Origin: Bugula neritina
Taxonomy: Eukaryota; Bryozoa; Gymnolaemata; Cheilostomatida; Bugulidae
Assembly (NCBI GenBank): GCA_964035545.1
Contig: OZ037767.1
Coordinates: 29,818,128 to 29,882,127, forward strand
Reading direction: 5' to 3'
DNA length: 64,000 nt
Below the pieces are notes generated by a model. It was given only the letters and a program-made list of their open reading frames with translations. It had not been told where the DNA came from and searched no databases. Positions 21,601-33,100 of this stretch are shown piece by piece; the stretch's first letter is position 1, and the number at the start of each line of letters is the position of its first letter. A program made the translations under genes and the position numbers.

Positions 21601-24600
21601 AAATTTCATCAGGTTAGGACTGAACTCTCCACACTGGATGGTGATACGATTTATAGAGTACATCTACCACAGTGTTTATACGATGCTGCTGTAATAAAAA
21701 TTTTCCATATAAATAGACGGAGTTGACTATTTCGTAGTTTCACCTGAAAAACAGCCATAGAACTGCTGAGGAAAAGCCTTGTAGAACTCCTTGCATGTCT
21801 CTTTGAGTGTATCGAAAAATACTTCACAAAGTCGTCTGATATATAGGCTGGTGGCGCCCTCTATCTTCAACTGTCTCATGTTATATCTAATCACTATGTC
21901 TCTATTCTTCAGGAAGAGTCTACATGCCTGTGGGTAAGTAAAAATTCATAAGAAATGTCAGCTGGCCAGATGTCTGGACTTGTATTAATAAAACTAGAAC
22001 CACAGCCAAGTAGTAAGTTGTGATCTTGAAACACTTCCAGCTCTTTGAGTAATTATTCTGGACATTAACATCCTTGGAAACTAATCTGAAGACATGCAGC
22101 TATAGCTTTAAATCTCCTCCATCAGACACCTTTCAATATTCCAGCAAAAAACTAGAGTACGTAAAGTCCAATACTGGAACTATTGAACATTTACTTTCTA
22201 GTAACAACCTGAGGTACTGAGTCTTAAGAGTTGCATTGCGGTTTCAAGCCTCCTTATATGGTATTTTGTCATATATCATATATTATATCATCTCATTTGT
22301 AAAGATTTAATCAGACATACTAGGTAACTAAACTGACACTAACCTGTGCTGACTTGCCGAGACGTATGAGCTGAGTGACAGCTGTGCGGGCACTGTTTGT
22401 CCCTGACCTCATTGTTCTCTCGGGAGGAGCGAGCAACTCCTGCATCAGAATATCCGTGAGCTGCTTGACTCGGTGATCTACTCTTGCACTGTGGGTAAAT
22501 AGAGAGAATTGTGGGTAAATAGAGAGAATTGTGGGTAAATAGAGAGAGCATTGTGGGTAAATAGAGAGAATTGTGGGTAACTAGAGAGAGCATTGTGGGT
22601 AAATAGAGAGAATTGTGGGTAAATAGAGAGAATTGTGGGTAAATAGAGAGAATTGTGGGTAAATAGAGAGATAATTGTGGGTAAATAGAGAGAATTGTGG
22701 GTAAATAGAGAGAATTGTGGGTAAATAGAGATAATTGTGGGTAAATAGAGAGAATTGTGGGTAATACAGAGAGAGAATTGTGGGTAAATAGAGAGAATTG
22801 TGGGCAATACAGAGAGAGAATTGTGGGTAAATAGAGAGAATTGTGGGTAAATAGAGAGAATTGTGGGTAAACGGAGAGAGAATTGTGGGTAAATAGAGAG
22901 AGAATTGTGAGTAAATCTGCAGCATCAATAGATCATTCACTACATTGACCTCTACTCACCTGTACTCATGCAGCACTGGAGACTTCACCATGACCTCACT
23001 GAGTCTAGCATTGACCTCTTCAATCTGGTCAACAGCTCCTTCAAAGTCCCGCTGAGCAATGAGCACATCCAAGTCTTCGGGGACCTCCTTCAACCCCTCC
23101 ATAGAGAACAACTCTCCCTCGGCAGTCGCCTCGGAATCAAAGGCTAAACATGAAAGTCAAGGTCAAATACAAATCAAAAGCAAACAGAATGAATATCATA
23201 AAATCTACATTACAAAATATGCTGTGAAATAAATTCAATAGAGCAATATTAAAACAAACAGGTATTAAAATAACTAAGCAGGTGCAAAAACTATAAAACA
23301 AACACACGACGTGAGGTGAACTTCTTGACACATGAAGCACATGAACACATCACGTATAATTAGCTTACGGTTGTAGCTCGGGTTTTTGCCTTCCGGACTA
23401 GCGAGTTCCTTTCTCTCAGTAGCTGCCAAAGCTTCTCTCCGTGCTTTATCTTTAGCAGCTTTCTTCTTTTTAACTTCTTCCAAATATTCCAGCCACTGAC
23501 GCTATTAATCATCATAGACCAGTCATACAATATGTAGAACACCTCGGAGTAAAGTACATGCTTGATGATAGATTCTACGTGAAACTCCACCGGTTTAAAG
23601 TGTATACCGTTACCCAGGGAAAAATAATTATATTTGAATAGTTATGAAAAATGCTTACCTTAGCCTTAGGATTTTCAGCCTGGTACATCCTGGTGTCGGG
23701 AAACATGAGTACTTTGAAAGCATTCTTCACGGGGCCAGCATCCCTGACGTTGACCACGGCTAGGCTATCCAACTCGTATAGAGCCTGGAACTTGTATTTT
23801 ATTGGCCCTCGTCTACCAAACAGGTACATAGTATACAGTCTACAGTGTACATAGTATACAGTCTACAGTGTACATACAGTCTACATTGTACATCGTAATA
23901 CATCACAAGAAATCAAGCATACTTGTTGGCGTTGGGTTGCCATGTGGCCAGCATTAAACTGTCGTTGAGGAGAAACATGTGACATTTCTGAAGTAGAGAA
24001 AACGACTCCGGTTCTATTTCCACAACATCCCCATCGTGTACAAGATACCTTCCGGATACTTCCATTACATGCTGTCGGATTGTTAACATAAAATATAATA
24101 TTTAATAATGCAACATAAATAACATATATCACATAGTATATAATACATAATAATATAGCATAAAATAATATTATGTTACATAGAATATAATATTTATTAA
24201 TATATAAAAAGTATATAACACATATCATATAACATAAAGCAATATTATATATTAAAGCATATAATAATATAATAATGCATAGGATAAAACATTTAATACA
24301 TAGGGTATAACATAAAATAATATAATTTTAGATAATAGATAGCATTTAATGTATGAAATAGCCTTATAACACAAAACAGTTTATGGCTGTAAAATCATTT
24401 TATAATATCGTATATAAATAAATATCTGAAGTACAAGTTTACAGAACTTTAGTATTTCCAAAAGAAACCAGTTTATAAACACAGTTACCAGAATGCTTCA
24501 TAATATAGCTTGGATAACAAACTAAACTCTTGCTATTCAACTCGGAGCTTCCAACAAACACAATTAATATGATGATCACATGACAGGAAATTGTTGCAAG

Positions 24601-25705
24601 CCTATAGTTTTTGCTAGAGGAAACTTTTAATTCTCAACTCACATGCATGTCGAGTATAAATAAAGGAAACAGTGACTTACAGAGCAACCTTCAACTTTTT
24701 CCATCAGAAAAGCTAAGTTTTTCCTTGAGTCTTGTTCATCTGTGGGGTCCACTTCAACTACAAGTAAGTTAGTTACCAGTTCTCAGGCTAAACATTACCA
24801 TACAATATGAATGAAACTTACGAAACCAAACAGAGTTTCTTACAATATATCTCTATAAGAACACAGATATTATTTGACATTTTACTAGGACAGTAGAACA
24901 ATATTGAAGAAATAAACAAATTAGGAGCAAAATATTCAACTTTAGGTATTGCTTCACATACTCTTGTCAGATGCGATTGAATTCTCCATTATGTTTTCCA
25001 TTACATTCTTCTGCTCTGTCAGCATGTGGTTAAGCTGATACATTTCTCCCTCCAGAACTAAAGAATATTTTATTATTAATTTTAAAAACTCTGTTTAATC
25101 AGGATTACTTTATTAATACACAAAAAATGAAAAAAAAAATTTCTAAGGACCTACAAACTAAATGAAACTACTTCTATTTAAAAAAATGTAAAGCTTTGCC
25201 TTGGCAAAACTTTATAAACGAAGATAAAATACATAAAAGCTATACCAGGAAAAAAGTTGAAAAAAGGATTAATCACAAAAAACAAAACTTTAAGAGAAAT
25301 TACAGGCATGCAATATCAACCATAAGTAGGAAACATACTGTATATTGCAACATCAACCATAAGTAAGAGACATACTGTATATTTCTTTAGCAGCTTCAAT
25401 AAACTTGAGATAATTCTCATAGACATTCTTCTTCAGCGCCCGTCTGGTCTCGTCCCCTAAAGCCTGAAGTTTTTGTCTTCCTTCTAGCAACCCATCATCC
25501 CCTTCTACTGTTAGGGTGTTCACATCTGTAATTATAAATGCACATAGCAGCTTAGGTTCCTTTGGGCTAATGAGCAGGAAATTACAATATTCTAGAAATA
25601 TCCATGTGGCAACATAAAAACATAACTTATTTCATTGAAATACTTACACTTCTCTAAATCAAAATTTTCACTTGTCAGTGCCTCTAGTAAACTACTACCT
25701 TCCAT
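18661..25705 (-). CDS. EXOC8: Exocyst complex component 8 (Exo84), complete, 15 exons, 687 aa
   Basis: Exons in coding order: 25705-25648, 25525-25376, 25057-24962, 24757-24681, 24071-23923, 23812-23659, 23501-23369, 23143-22960, 22488-22344, 21927-21744, 21337-21207, 20589-20470, 20094-19986, 19549-19353, 18837-18661. All phases agree and the length matches animal EXOC8 (about 725). Exo84 is a subunit of the octameric exocyst that tethers secretory vesicles to the plasma membrane. The N-terminal helix carries KNVYENY and EGEMYQLNHML. The PH domain (about 128-235) has the signatures KYKFQALYELDSLAVVNV and FPDTRMYQAEN. After an acidic/Lys linker comes EDLDVLIAQRDFEGAVD (from about 293), then TAVTQLIRLG, RQLKIEGAT and VWAREELESFV in the helical C-terminal domain. 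In the family the PH domain binds Ral GTPases. Several introns carry minisatellites. Confidence 0.97.
19757..19970. repeat. Minisatellite, about 31-bp unit, EXOC8 intron 13
   Basis: Five or so copies of a unit like AGTCGTAGTAGAGAGTTATA followed by GTACTACCAGT, degenerating at both ends. It stops about 15 bases before the exon 13 donor. Confidence 0.85.
20934..21063. repeat. Minisatellite, about 33-bp unit, EXOC8 intron 11
   Basis: Four copies of a unit beginning ACTGATACTCCAACACAT and ending GATGACATCATC. It lies between exons 11 and 12 and does not touch a splice site. Confidence 0.85.
22491..22916. repeat. Minisatellite, about 20-bp unit, abutting the EXOC8 exon 9 acceptor
   Basis: About 21 copies of GTGGGTAAATAGAGAGAATT (plus strand), with a few units expanded to 22-24 bp. 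In gene orientation each unit reads as a pyrimidine-rich tract ending TTTACCCACA; the copy next to the exon ends TTTACCCACAG, which is the used acceptor. The whole array therefore looks like a multiplied 3' splice-site region. Confidence 0.92.
23821..23893. repeat. Short tandem repeat next to the EXOC8 exon 6 acceptor
   Basis: Roughly 2.5 copies of a unit containing TACATAGTATACAGTCTACA, starting about nine bases from the exon 6 acceptor. Confidence 0.75.
24075..24330. repeat. AT-rich low-complexity (ATAATATA-type) tract, EXOC8 intron 4
   Basis: Long runs of ATAATAT, ACATAAA and similar words with no unit stable enough to call a period. There is no coding content. Confidence 0.7.
25313..25380. 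repeat. Imperfect tandem duplication over the EXOC8 exon 2 donor
   Basis: A block of about 37 bases (CAACATCAACCATAAGTA... through CATACTGTATAT) occurs twice in a row. The copy adjoining the exon supplies the GTATGT donor; the second copy contains the same potential donor inside the intron. Confidence 0.7.
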
Positions 25706-28700
25706 TGTAGTGCGATATAATAGTTAGAGCTACAACAATACAAATAGTTAGTTAGTTACTAAATCCAAATCGATGCAAGTTTACAGTTTCTAAAAATTCA
25801 AAGGCATGAACTTTTTGAAAAACCAGTCCCTTAGAAGAATTAGTGCACTTAAGTGCGGACAAAAATAGCCATAGTGCTAAGTAAAGTTGAGTCCATTTCT
25901 TCTTAAAAATAGAGATATTTTCACATTGTGAATTCAAATGTGCAAGTTAAGCATGAGTATGATGTAATGTAATGTTATAATTATTATAGTTATTACTTAT
26001 TAACTTCAAGTAGCAGCGTTACTTATTAGTTATTAGGCTTAGAAAAAAGTTTACTATTATTAGTTATTACTATTATTACCATTGTGATTACATAAATTTA
26101 TTATCATTTACATCATGATTGTCAGCATGATTATTATTATTTATCATGATTTAGATTATGATAAATTAAAATAACTATAAGTTTTAGCTAATAGCTACGC
26201 CTACTGTTAGTGTTATTAACAGCAGCCAAAGCTTAAACACGTAGTTTACCATTAACTTAGAATCATAGTTATAATTATTTAAATATTAACTTTAAGATAA
26301 TCAATATCATAAGAGTAAGACTAAGTCATAACACTAACAACAGCACTAACAAAAAAGTGCCATAGTTTAAGCCTTAAAGTTAAACTTAGAGTTACACTTA
26401 CTGTTTGTTAATCTTATTTTTATAGTTATGATTTCAGATACTCATATTCTGTATTCACTTATAGTTATTGCCTATGGGCTATGGCTATTGATCATCTTGG
26501 TTAATATTTTAGTTTTTCATGATATTCCTAGTAATACTATAACTAGTAAGTAGCCTACTATTATCAATTTTACAATTATTTATTGTTAAATTACTTTAGC
26601 TTTAGTTTACTGACTTACCGATAGTGATACTGATAGTGATGGATTGAAAATCAAAATACAGAATCAAAATGATTTAGATTAGTAATAGTTATAGTATTAG
26701 TAATAGTATTAGCATACTAATAGTTACTTTCATGAACTATAAGTCATATTGCCACAATAATTATCATTATAAATAAAACGATAATAATACGTGTGCTAAT
26801 TATTGTATTTATAATTTTAACATAATATTGCATTTGATATTCATATTCACTTTCAGTTCCACAACTTTCAATTCATTACAATTTATTACAATAACAGTGT
26901 CAATGGCTGAGATTATCGTTATTTTGGGTATTAAAGCATGGCGTTGATCAGACTAAAATTTTCGCAAAGTGTACAAATATATGAGGAAAGACAACTCAAT
27001 AGTAAACAGTATAAACAGTGAAGCTATAACTAAGTCAAAAATCAAACGATGGTGTTTTTATTTATCTGATGATATTTCCATATTCAACCCGATATTTTTT
27101 ACTACCACAACTCTGCAAGGCCTAACTACTATAATTCATTACTTGCTTGCTACAACACACTTCTAAAACTAATAACTATTTGCTGCTGCTCCAGATTAAG
27201 GCCCTAACAAGTAATGCCTGCAGTTATATGGAGAAAAACCTTAGGTTGTAGATGAACAAATTTTTGCATTCTCATCAAGATTTTTGGTAATTTTATTTAG
27301 CTAGCAATTTTTTTCACAGTACATGGCTTATATTAAGGGGTGCAATGGATAGATCATGAGATGAGGTAGTTCACATTGGCTTTCGTCTAGACTCTAGATC
27401 AACATAATATAACTCCTCGCTTCAAGTTTATTCTTAGAATGATAATATGGTTGGTAATGCAAATATATATAGAAAAATGAATATATGTTCTAAAATTAAA
27501 ATTTAGTTGAACTGGTATGTAGTGCATTACAATATGATTATGTAATAAAATCTAGAGCCATGAAAAACGTCTCTTTAGCACCCAATAATTTTGATCTGAA
27601 TAAAGAAATAGTCACTAAACGTCATATTAGTTATATTTCCTGATGATAAGGGTCATCATCTAGAATCTTTATAAGGTGTAGCCTATCAAATAGTGGCACA
27701 GTACTTTATGGAAGTCTTATTAATTCTAGTAAAACTTTTTATGCACAATTTTGTCTATAGCCTATATAATTTGAGTTAATAATCAAATGTTATGATTTAA
27801 ATAAGGTAGAAATAATATTCTAGAACAGTGAATATATAAGATAGTGAATGTGCTAGAACAGTGAATATATAAGATAGTAAATTCGCTATAGGTATAGTAG
27901 ATGCGCTAGAACAGTGAATTCTGTTGTAATCTCGCTACATCATTACATCTCATGAATTATGTAATCAGCTGTCTAGTTGTTGCCAAACAACAGTCAATCT
28001 ACAGCATGTCAAGTTAAAATTAGTTGTGACTCAGCCAATTTCTTTCTAGTAAAGGAAGCAGTAAGCTGTGCAGTAGCACACCTCGTACACATAAACTGGT
28101 GCATATATTATGTTAGACATCACTTTATCTCGTGCAGGAACAAAGCGCTTCTAGTAGCAATGCCAGCTCATTTTAATTTAAATTCAATATCTTTGCCAAA
28201 CTAAACTTATTTTTAACAATTTTAGGCAATCTAGAATAAAAATTTCAAACATGAATGCTTGTTTCAAAACTATATAGGTATTATATGCAAATACTCGGAA
28301 ATTTTGCCCTATCTTTACATTAATTGCATGTTTTACATATATATTTTAAACCTTAAATGCTGAAAATACTTTCATATGAAATATGTTCTGGAAACAGTAC
28401 AATTTCATTATATTATACTTAGTATCTGAAATGACAGTTCATTGCCATTAACTGTATGTATATGCAAATTAGGTTAGTTATATGTAACACAAAGCCAGTT
28501 GCTGACTATAAAGACTGTTTTTAGAAATCCATTCTGGCTGGGATTATCTGTTCACTCATTGCACACTCCCAGGTCTCACGTGTTAGCTGTTATATGAGCA
28601 CCTGCACAGCCTGTCAGGCACTTATAGCATAGCCTGACACATAATAACCTGATTTCACCTAAACTATTCTAACTATATTTGCCGGATTAATGCATAACCG

Positions 28701-30142
28701 AAAACCTAAATGAGCTACAACAAACTGTAACACGATATTGTGGATATAGAAGTAACTGACTAGTTTAACATTGCTATTGGATATACAGTTATCCAAGACA
28801 ACTTTTCATTGCTTTGAATAATTATTTCTTTCTAAACTGAGGTTTCAAGACTGTCAACTAGGAACATATTAATTAGCACTAATACTATGTCTAAACATTG
28901 CTATTTGTGTATATGAAATTTAGCATTAGGTAATATAATATCATAAACTGAATAGAATAAATGCATATAGTTGGTGCAGATCTTCATTAAATTTGGTAAA
29001 TTAAGAAACCTACATCATAAAATATGGTGTTTCTGTATATTATGTAATATACACTAGTTATAGTTTTAGTTGTCATTCTATTCTAAAAGCATTTCAGATA
29101 TTTAACCAATTCTTCCCATCAATGGTGTTTTTTAAATACTAATGAAACTATAACTTTTAGAGAAAAACTATATTATGCATGCTGTAAAACAATGGTTAAT
29201 AGAGCAAGATAAAGCTTCAGTATGTCCAGTGTCATTATACCATTGAAGAGGTATAAATTGAGATGAACAATATAAGATACATATAAGATGGAAGAATTTT
29301 GCCCATTGCAACTATTTTATAGTGACTATTTAAAAAGCTGCAATAGAAAGCACATGTTTAGTGGTTTTAAATGTTTTAGCCGGCTGAAAAAGAATTCTGG
29401 ATAATAATTCTAATCGATGAAACTACCCATTGACTTAGAAAAAAAAGTTGCATCATAAACTCAACATTTAAACCAACAACTACATTTCTAAACTTCACAA
29501 AAATAGCATCTTTTTTAAATGAGTTATTCTTTGGCAAAATGCATAAGCATTATTATATTGTTTTAAAGCAAAAGCTCAAAATAGTTATGTAATATATTAT
29601 ATATAGTGTAGCGCAATTTAGATAAAAAGTAGCATGTTAAAAATATTAAAGTTTATAACAGCTACAAATATTTTTTCCTTTAGCCGTAATGCATAAAAAC
29701 ATGAAACCAATATTCAATGATAATAGACTTAAATATGATGCCAGTTAACATAGTTATACTAGTAACTAGAAGCCAGTAGATGTAGCTAATGAATGTCACT
29801 AGTGACCAGTAACTGTAACTAGTAGCCACTAACTATACGTAATAACTATAGTAAAACAGCAAGCTATAGTTGTATATCTATAATGCTAGGCTAATAATGT
29901 TGTCTTTTTTACATTTCGACGAAGTTAGGTATTTAAAGTGTTTATTAGTAAATAATATCGATTTTAAAATCTTCAATGCTGAGGTATAATAAATTATCGA
30001 AATTTACAGATTTGGATGCAGGCTATTTTCTCATATGTGCATGCAATGTAAAGTTTGCTAGCACTCAGTTCAACGCAGCAATATATTGTTATTAATATAT
30101 TGTTAACAATACTGTTGGTGGTTGCTTTCAACTCAATATGTT
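25706..30142. other. 4.4 kb AT-rich region between EXOC8 and the channel gene
   Basis: It holds the presumed EXOC8 promoter at its left end and the channel 3' UTR at its right end. About 25940-26760 is low-complexity TTATTA/AGTAATAG sequence. About 27830-27925 is a short repeat of CTAGAACAGTGAATATATAAG-like units (two to three copies). I saw no exon chain. Confidence 0.5.
29941..29946 (-). promoter_or_regulatory. Candidate polyadenylation signal of the channel gene
   Basis: AATAAA on the minus strand, about 200 bases after the stop at 30143. Confidence 0.4.
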
Positions 30143-33100
30143 TCATACATCACTACTTCCGTTCTCATTTTCATTAATGTGGACTTTGTTATGATAACTG
30201 TGGTTGTTTTCTTCTAGCTCAGGTTCATGAGTTTTCTTTAGGCTCAATTCTCGCTTTCGTTTTGCAGTTTTACAATGTCCCAATGTGCTCATGATAATGC
30301 ACTCTAGAAACTCTACAGCTGTGAGAACTGAGCATCCAATGAATAATCCAAGATGGCCGCCAATACTTCCTAGAAAACAAAGGCCCTTTCTTAGTAAGTC
30401 ATATTATGATGTAAAAAAATATAAAAATATGAATAATGAAATGCTGTTACTAACTGTTACCAAGTACATCCACTTTTGTAGTTGAAAATCTCAAAGCTAG
30501 ACAGAATGTGGGTATGATAGGAAGTATATTGTCTAACAGAAATAGCTTGGAAAAAGAAGACAGCCTATAACGGCCCTAATCTTTTGCTATTTTTATTGTG
30601 TTTTAATCTTGACTGATTTTGTGCAATAATTTTACTTTATCCTTGTCAATCTGACCACATCAATCACATCAAACTAGGATATTGATTGCAAACTCATTTA
30701 TATAAAACTGTATATTAAAATTTCAGTTCTGTAAGTTGGGAAACATTCATTTTCATCAGCCAACGAAAGTTGGTAAAAGAGTTTTATTAGCTTATTATTG
30801 CTGGCTCACTATAAATGAATAGTTATGAAATTTATTAAGTTGTGTGTTCAACAAGTGACTTTTTCCAATAGTTTAATAACTAATAACTATAATTCTTACC
30901 TAGTAGCGCTGTGCTGTCCATTGCCTTGTTCTGCACAGTCTCAGTTTCTGACATAGACTCATAATAAAGATCTAAACTCACCACGTTACCTCTAAAAATA
31001 CAAATAAAACATATTGGTACCACGAACCTAAGAGCTAAAACATAGCAGTGTCACAGCATGGGTTGTGAGTTTGGAATTGTTTATATTGTAGTACCAAGTA
31101 TGGCGGGAGTTCGTCAGCATGTAAAGTTATATAAAAAGTCACATTGAGTATGATCTCACCTGATATATTGAACTTGTGTGCCGTATTCTGGAACACCTGG
31201 TTGTACTTCTGGTAAAGTTATTTTAAACTTCTTTCCAAGATCTCCGCCGTAAGGGATATTAGGAAAGCTTGCATACGACAACTTGACGTCAAATTCTTCA
31301 TTCTTGCAGGCTATTGGACAGTCACATTCTTCGCCAAAGTTAGCATTGATTTTAGCTGAAGCATAAATATTGCAACAGTATGATAAGACATTTGTTTTCA
31401 ATTATATATTTATATTGCTTGGGTTTTTATACTGGTTGCCTAAGTCCAAATCTAAAACAATGTGAGTGAGTTTAAAAAGTTATCCATAGAAAATAATGTA
31501 TTTAAGTTATAAAGTAGTTTATATGTAGTAATGGTAATTGACCTTTAAAATTATTTCAGCAATATTAGTTTGGTTAATAACTACGTGATCAAATTTATAT
31601 AAATTTGAGCTAATTTAAAATCTATGCTAACTTGTTTAAATTTTCTATACAACCACTTACACAAACTTGTAATAAAGAGATTTCTGAGCTGCAGTAAATA
31701 AAAAAGATAAACTTGCTTATGACAGTTTGTTTACCTATTTCAATGAAAGCACATTGGCCGAGCTGCTCATAGCTGCAATCATCAAAGTCGCCGGGAAAGT
31801 AGTAGGGTTTGCATTGGCACTGTGCCACAACTCTGCTTAGTTTGCACTCTATTGCACAGGCTTCTACAGTGTAATGGTCTGCATATGTCAGCTTTCTCTT
31901 TGGGTTACATTTACCCCACGGTGGATAAAGATTGGATACCTAGTGCATGTAAAACATTGGGATTAGGAATAAAGAAAATACAAGCTCTATTTGACTATGT
32001 CAACGAAATGCAACAGCATTTAAAATGGCAGTTCTGATAGAAAACTACAATCAACAGAATCTGCACTAAAATATATTCAATAAAAAACTGTAGCTACTAA
32101 ACTATGCTGAAAATAATAAATAAATTTTAATTTCTAGTGGATTTCTAACCAAGTTTAATGACTCAAATCTGTTAGCTGCTGAATTATATTATATTGCAGC
32201 AGGCGATCTTACTCTGTTTTTGTTGAACCCAACGAAAGCCTTTTGTCCAGGTCCAGTTGAGTAGCCCATAGCATTTATCACTGGGGTTTGGTAGGGAGTG
32301 TGAACTATGAACTTTAACCCCAACTCACTGTTTCCTAACAGCTCCATAGCCTCAGCGTATTCCCACTACAATTGTTCACCAAATAATTAATACTTGTATA
32401 GCTCAACAATATGCAATATTTGTATGTTCAGCATATGATGAGCATTTCGACAGCGTGTTCTAAACAACAAAATACTTTTAGAGAATATATAAACATGCTT
32501 TAGTAGATATAACATTTTAAATATTATCTAATATTGCTTTTTATTTTATTGATAACTTGAATAAGAAAAAAAGATACTAGATTATTATTCTCTTTTTGCA
32601 TAACATTGTTTTCGAGTTTTTTTTATAGAATTTATAATTTATTTACCACTCATGTGTTAATCAACATTTTATTTGAAAGATACTACTTTTAGATATATAA
32701 TCATATTTTGTAGATTGTTTAGCTACACACTCTACTGTCTGTGCATGTTCATTTCTCTGTATGATATGACAACTCCACTTACTGTCTGAATGTCCAGCAT
32801 GATCTCTAACCCTCCAATTGGCCCAGCACTGTCTTGAATGAGAGGTAGGTTTACACCTTCTTCCTTGGCTAATGATTCAGGGATTTTATGGTTGAATGTG
32901 TAACAGTTTCCATAAGCTCCAAATTTATGGTCAAACCACTAAATAATATAACGTAAACATTCACAGATATATTGGTGTGCGTCACAATTACAGTTGGGCT
33001 ACATCTTTAAGCTAAAGGAACAGCCGATATCTAGGGATTGGAACATTAACCTAGTAAACATGGAGTCATGAGTTTAAACTCCAGTAAAGGCCATTGGTGA

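Noticed and set aside
22339-22940. Three overlapping minus-strand frames rich in SLYLPTI-type repeats
   Set aside because: They translate the 20-bp intronic array next to EXOC8 exon 9; the real exon uses a different frame.
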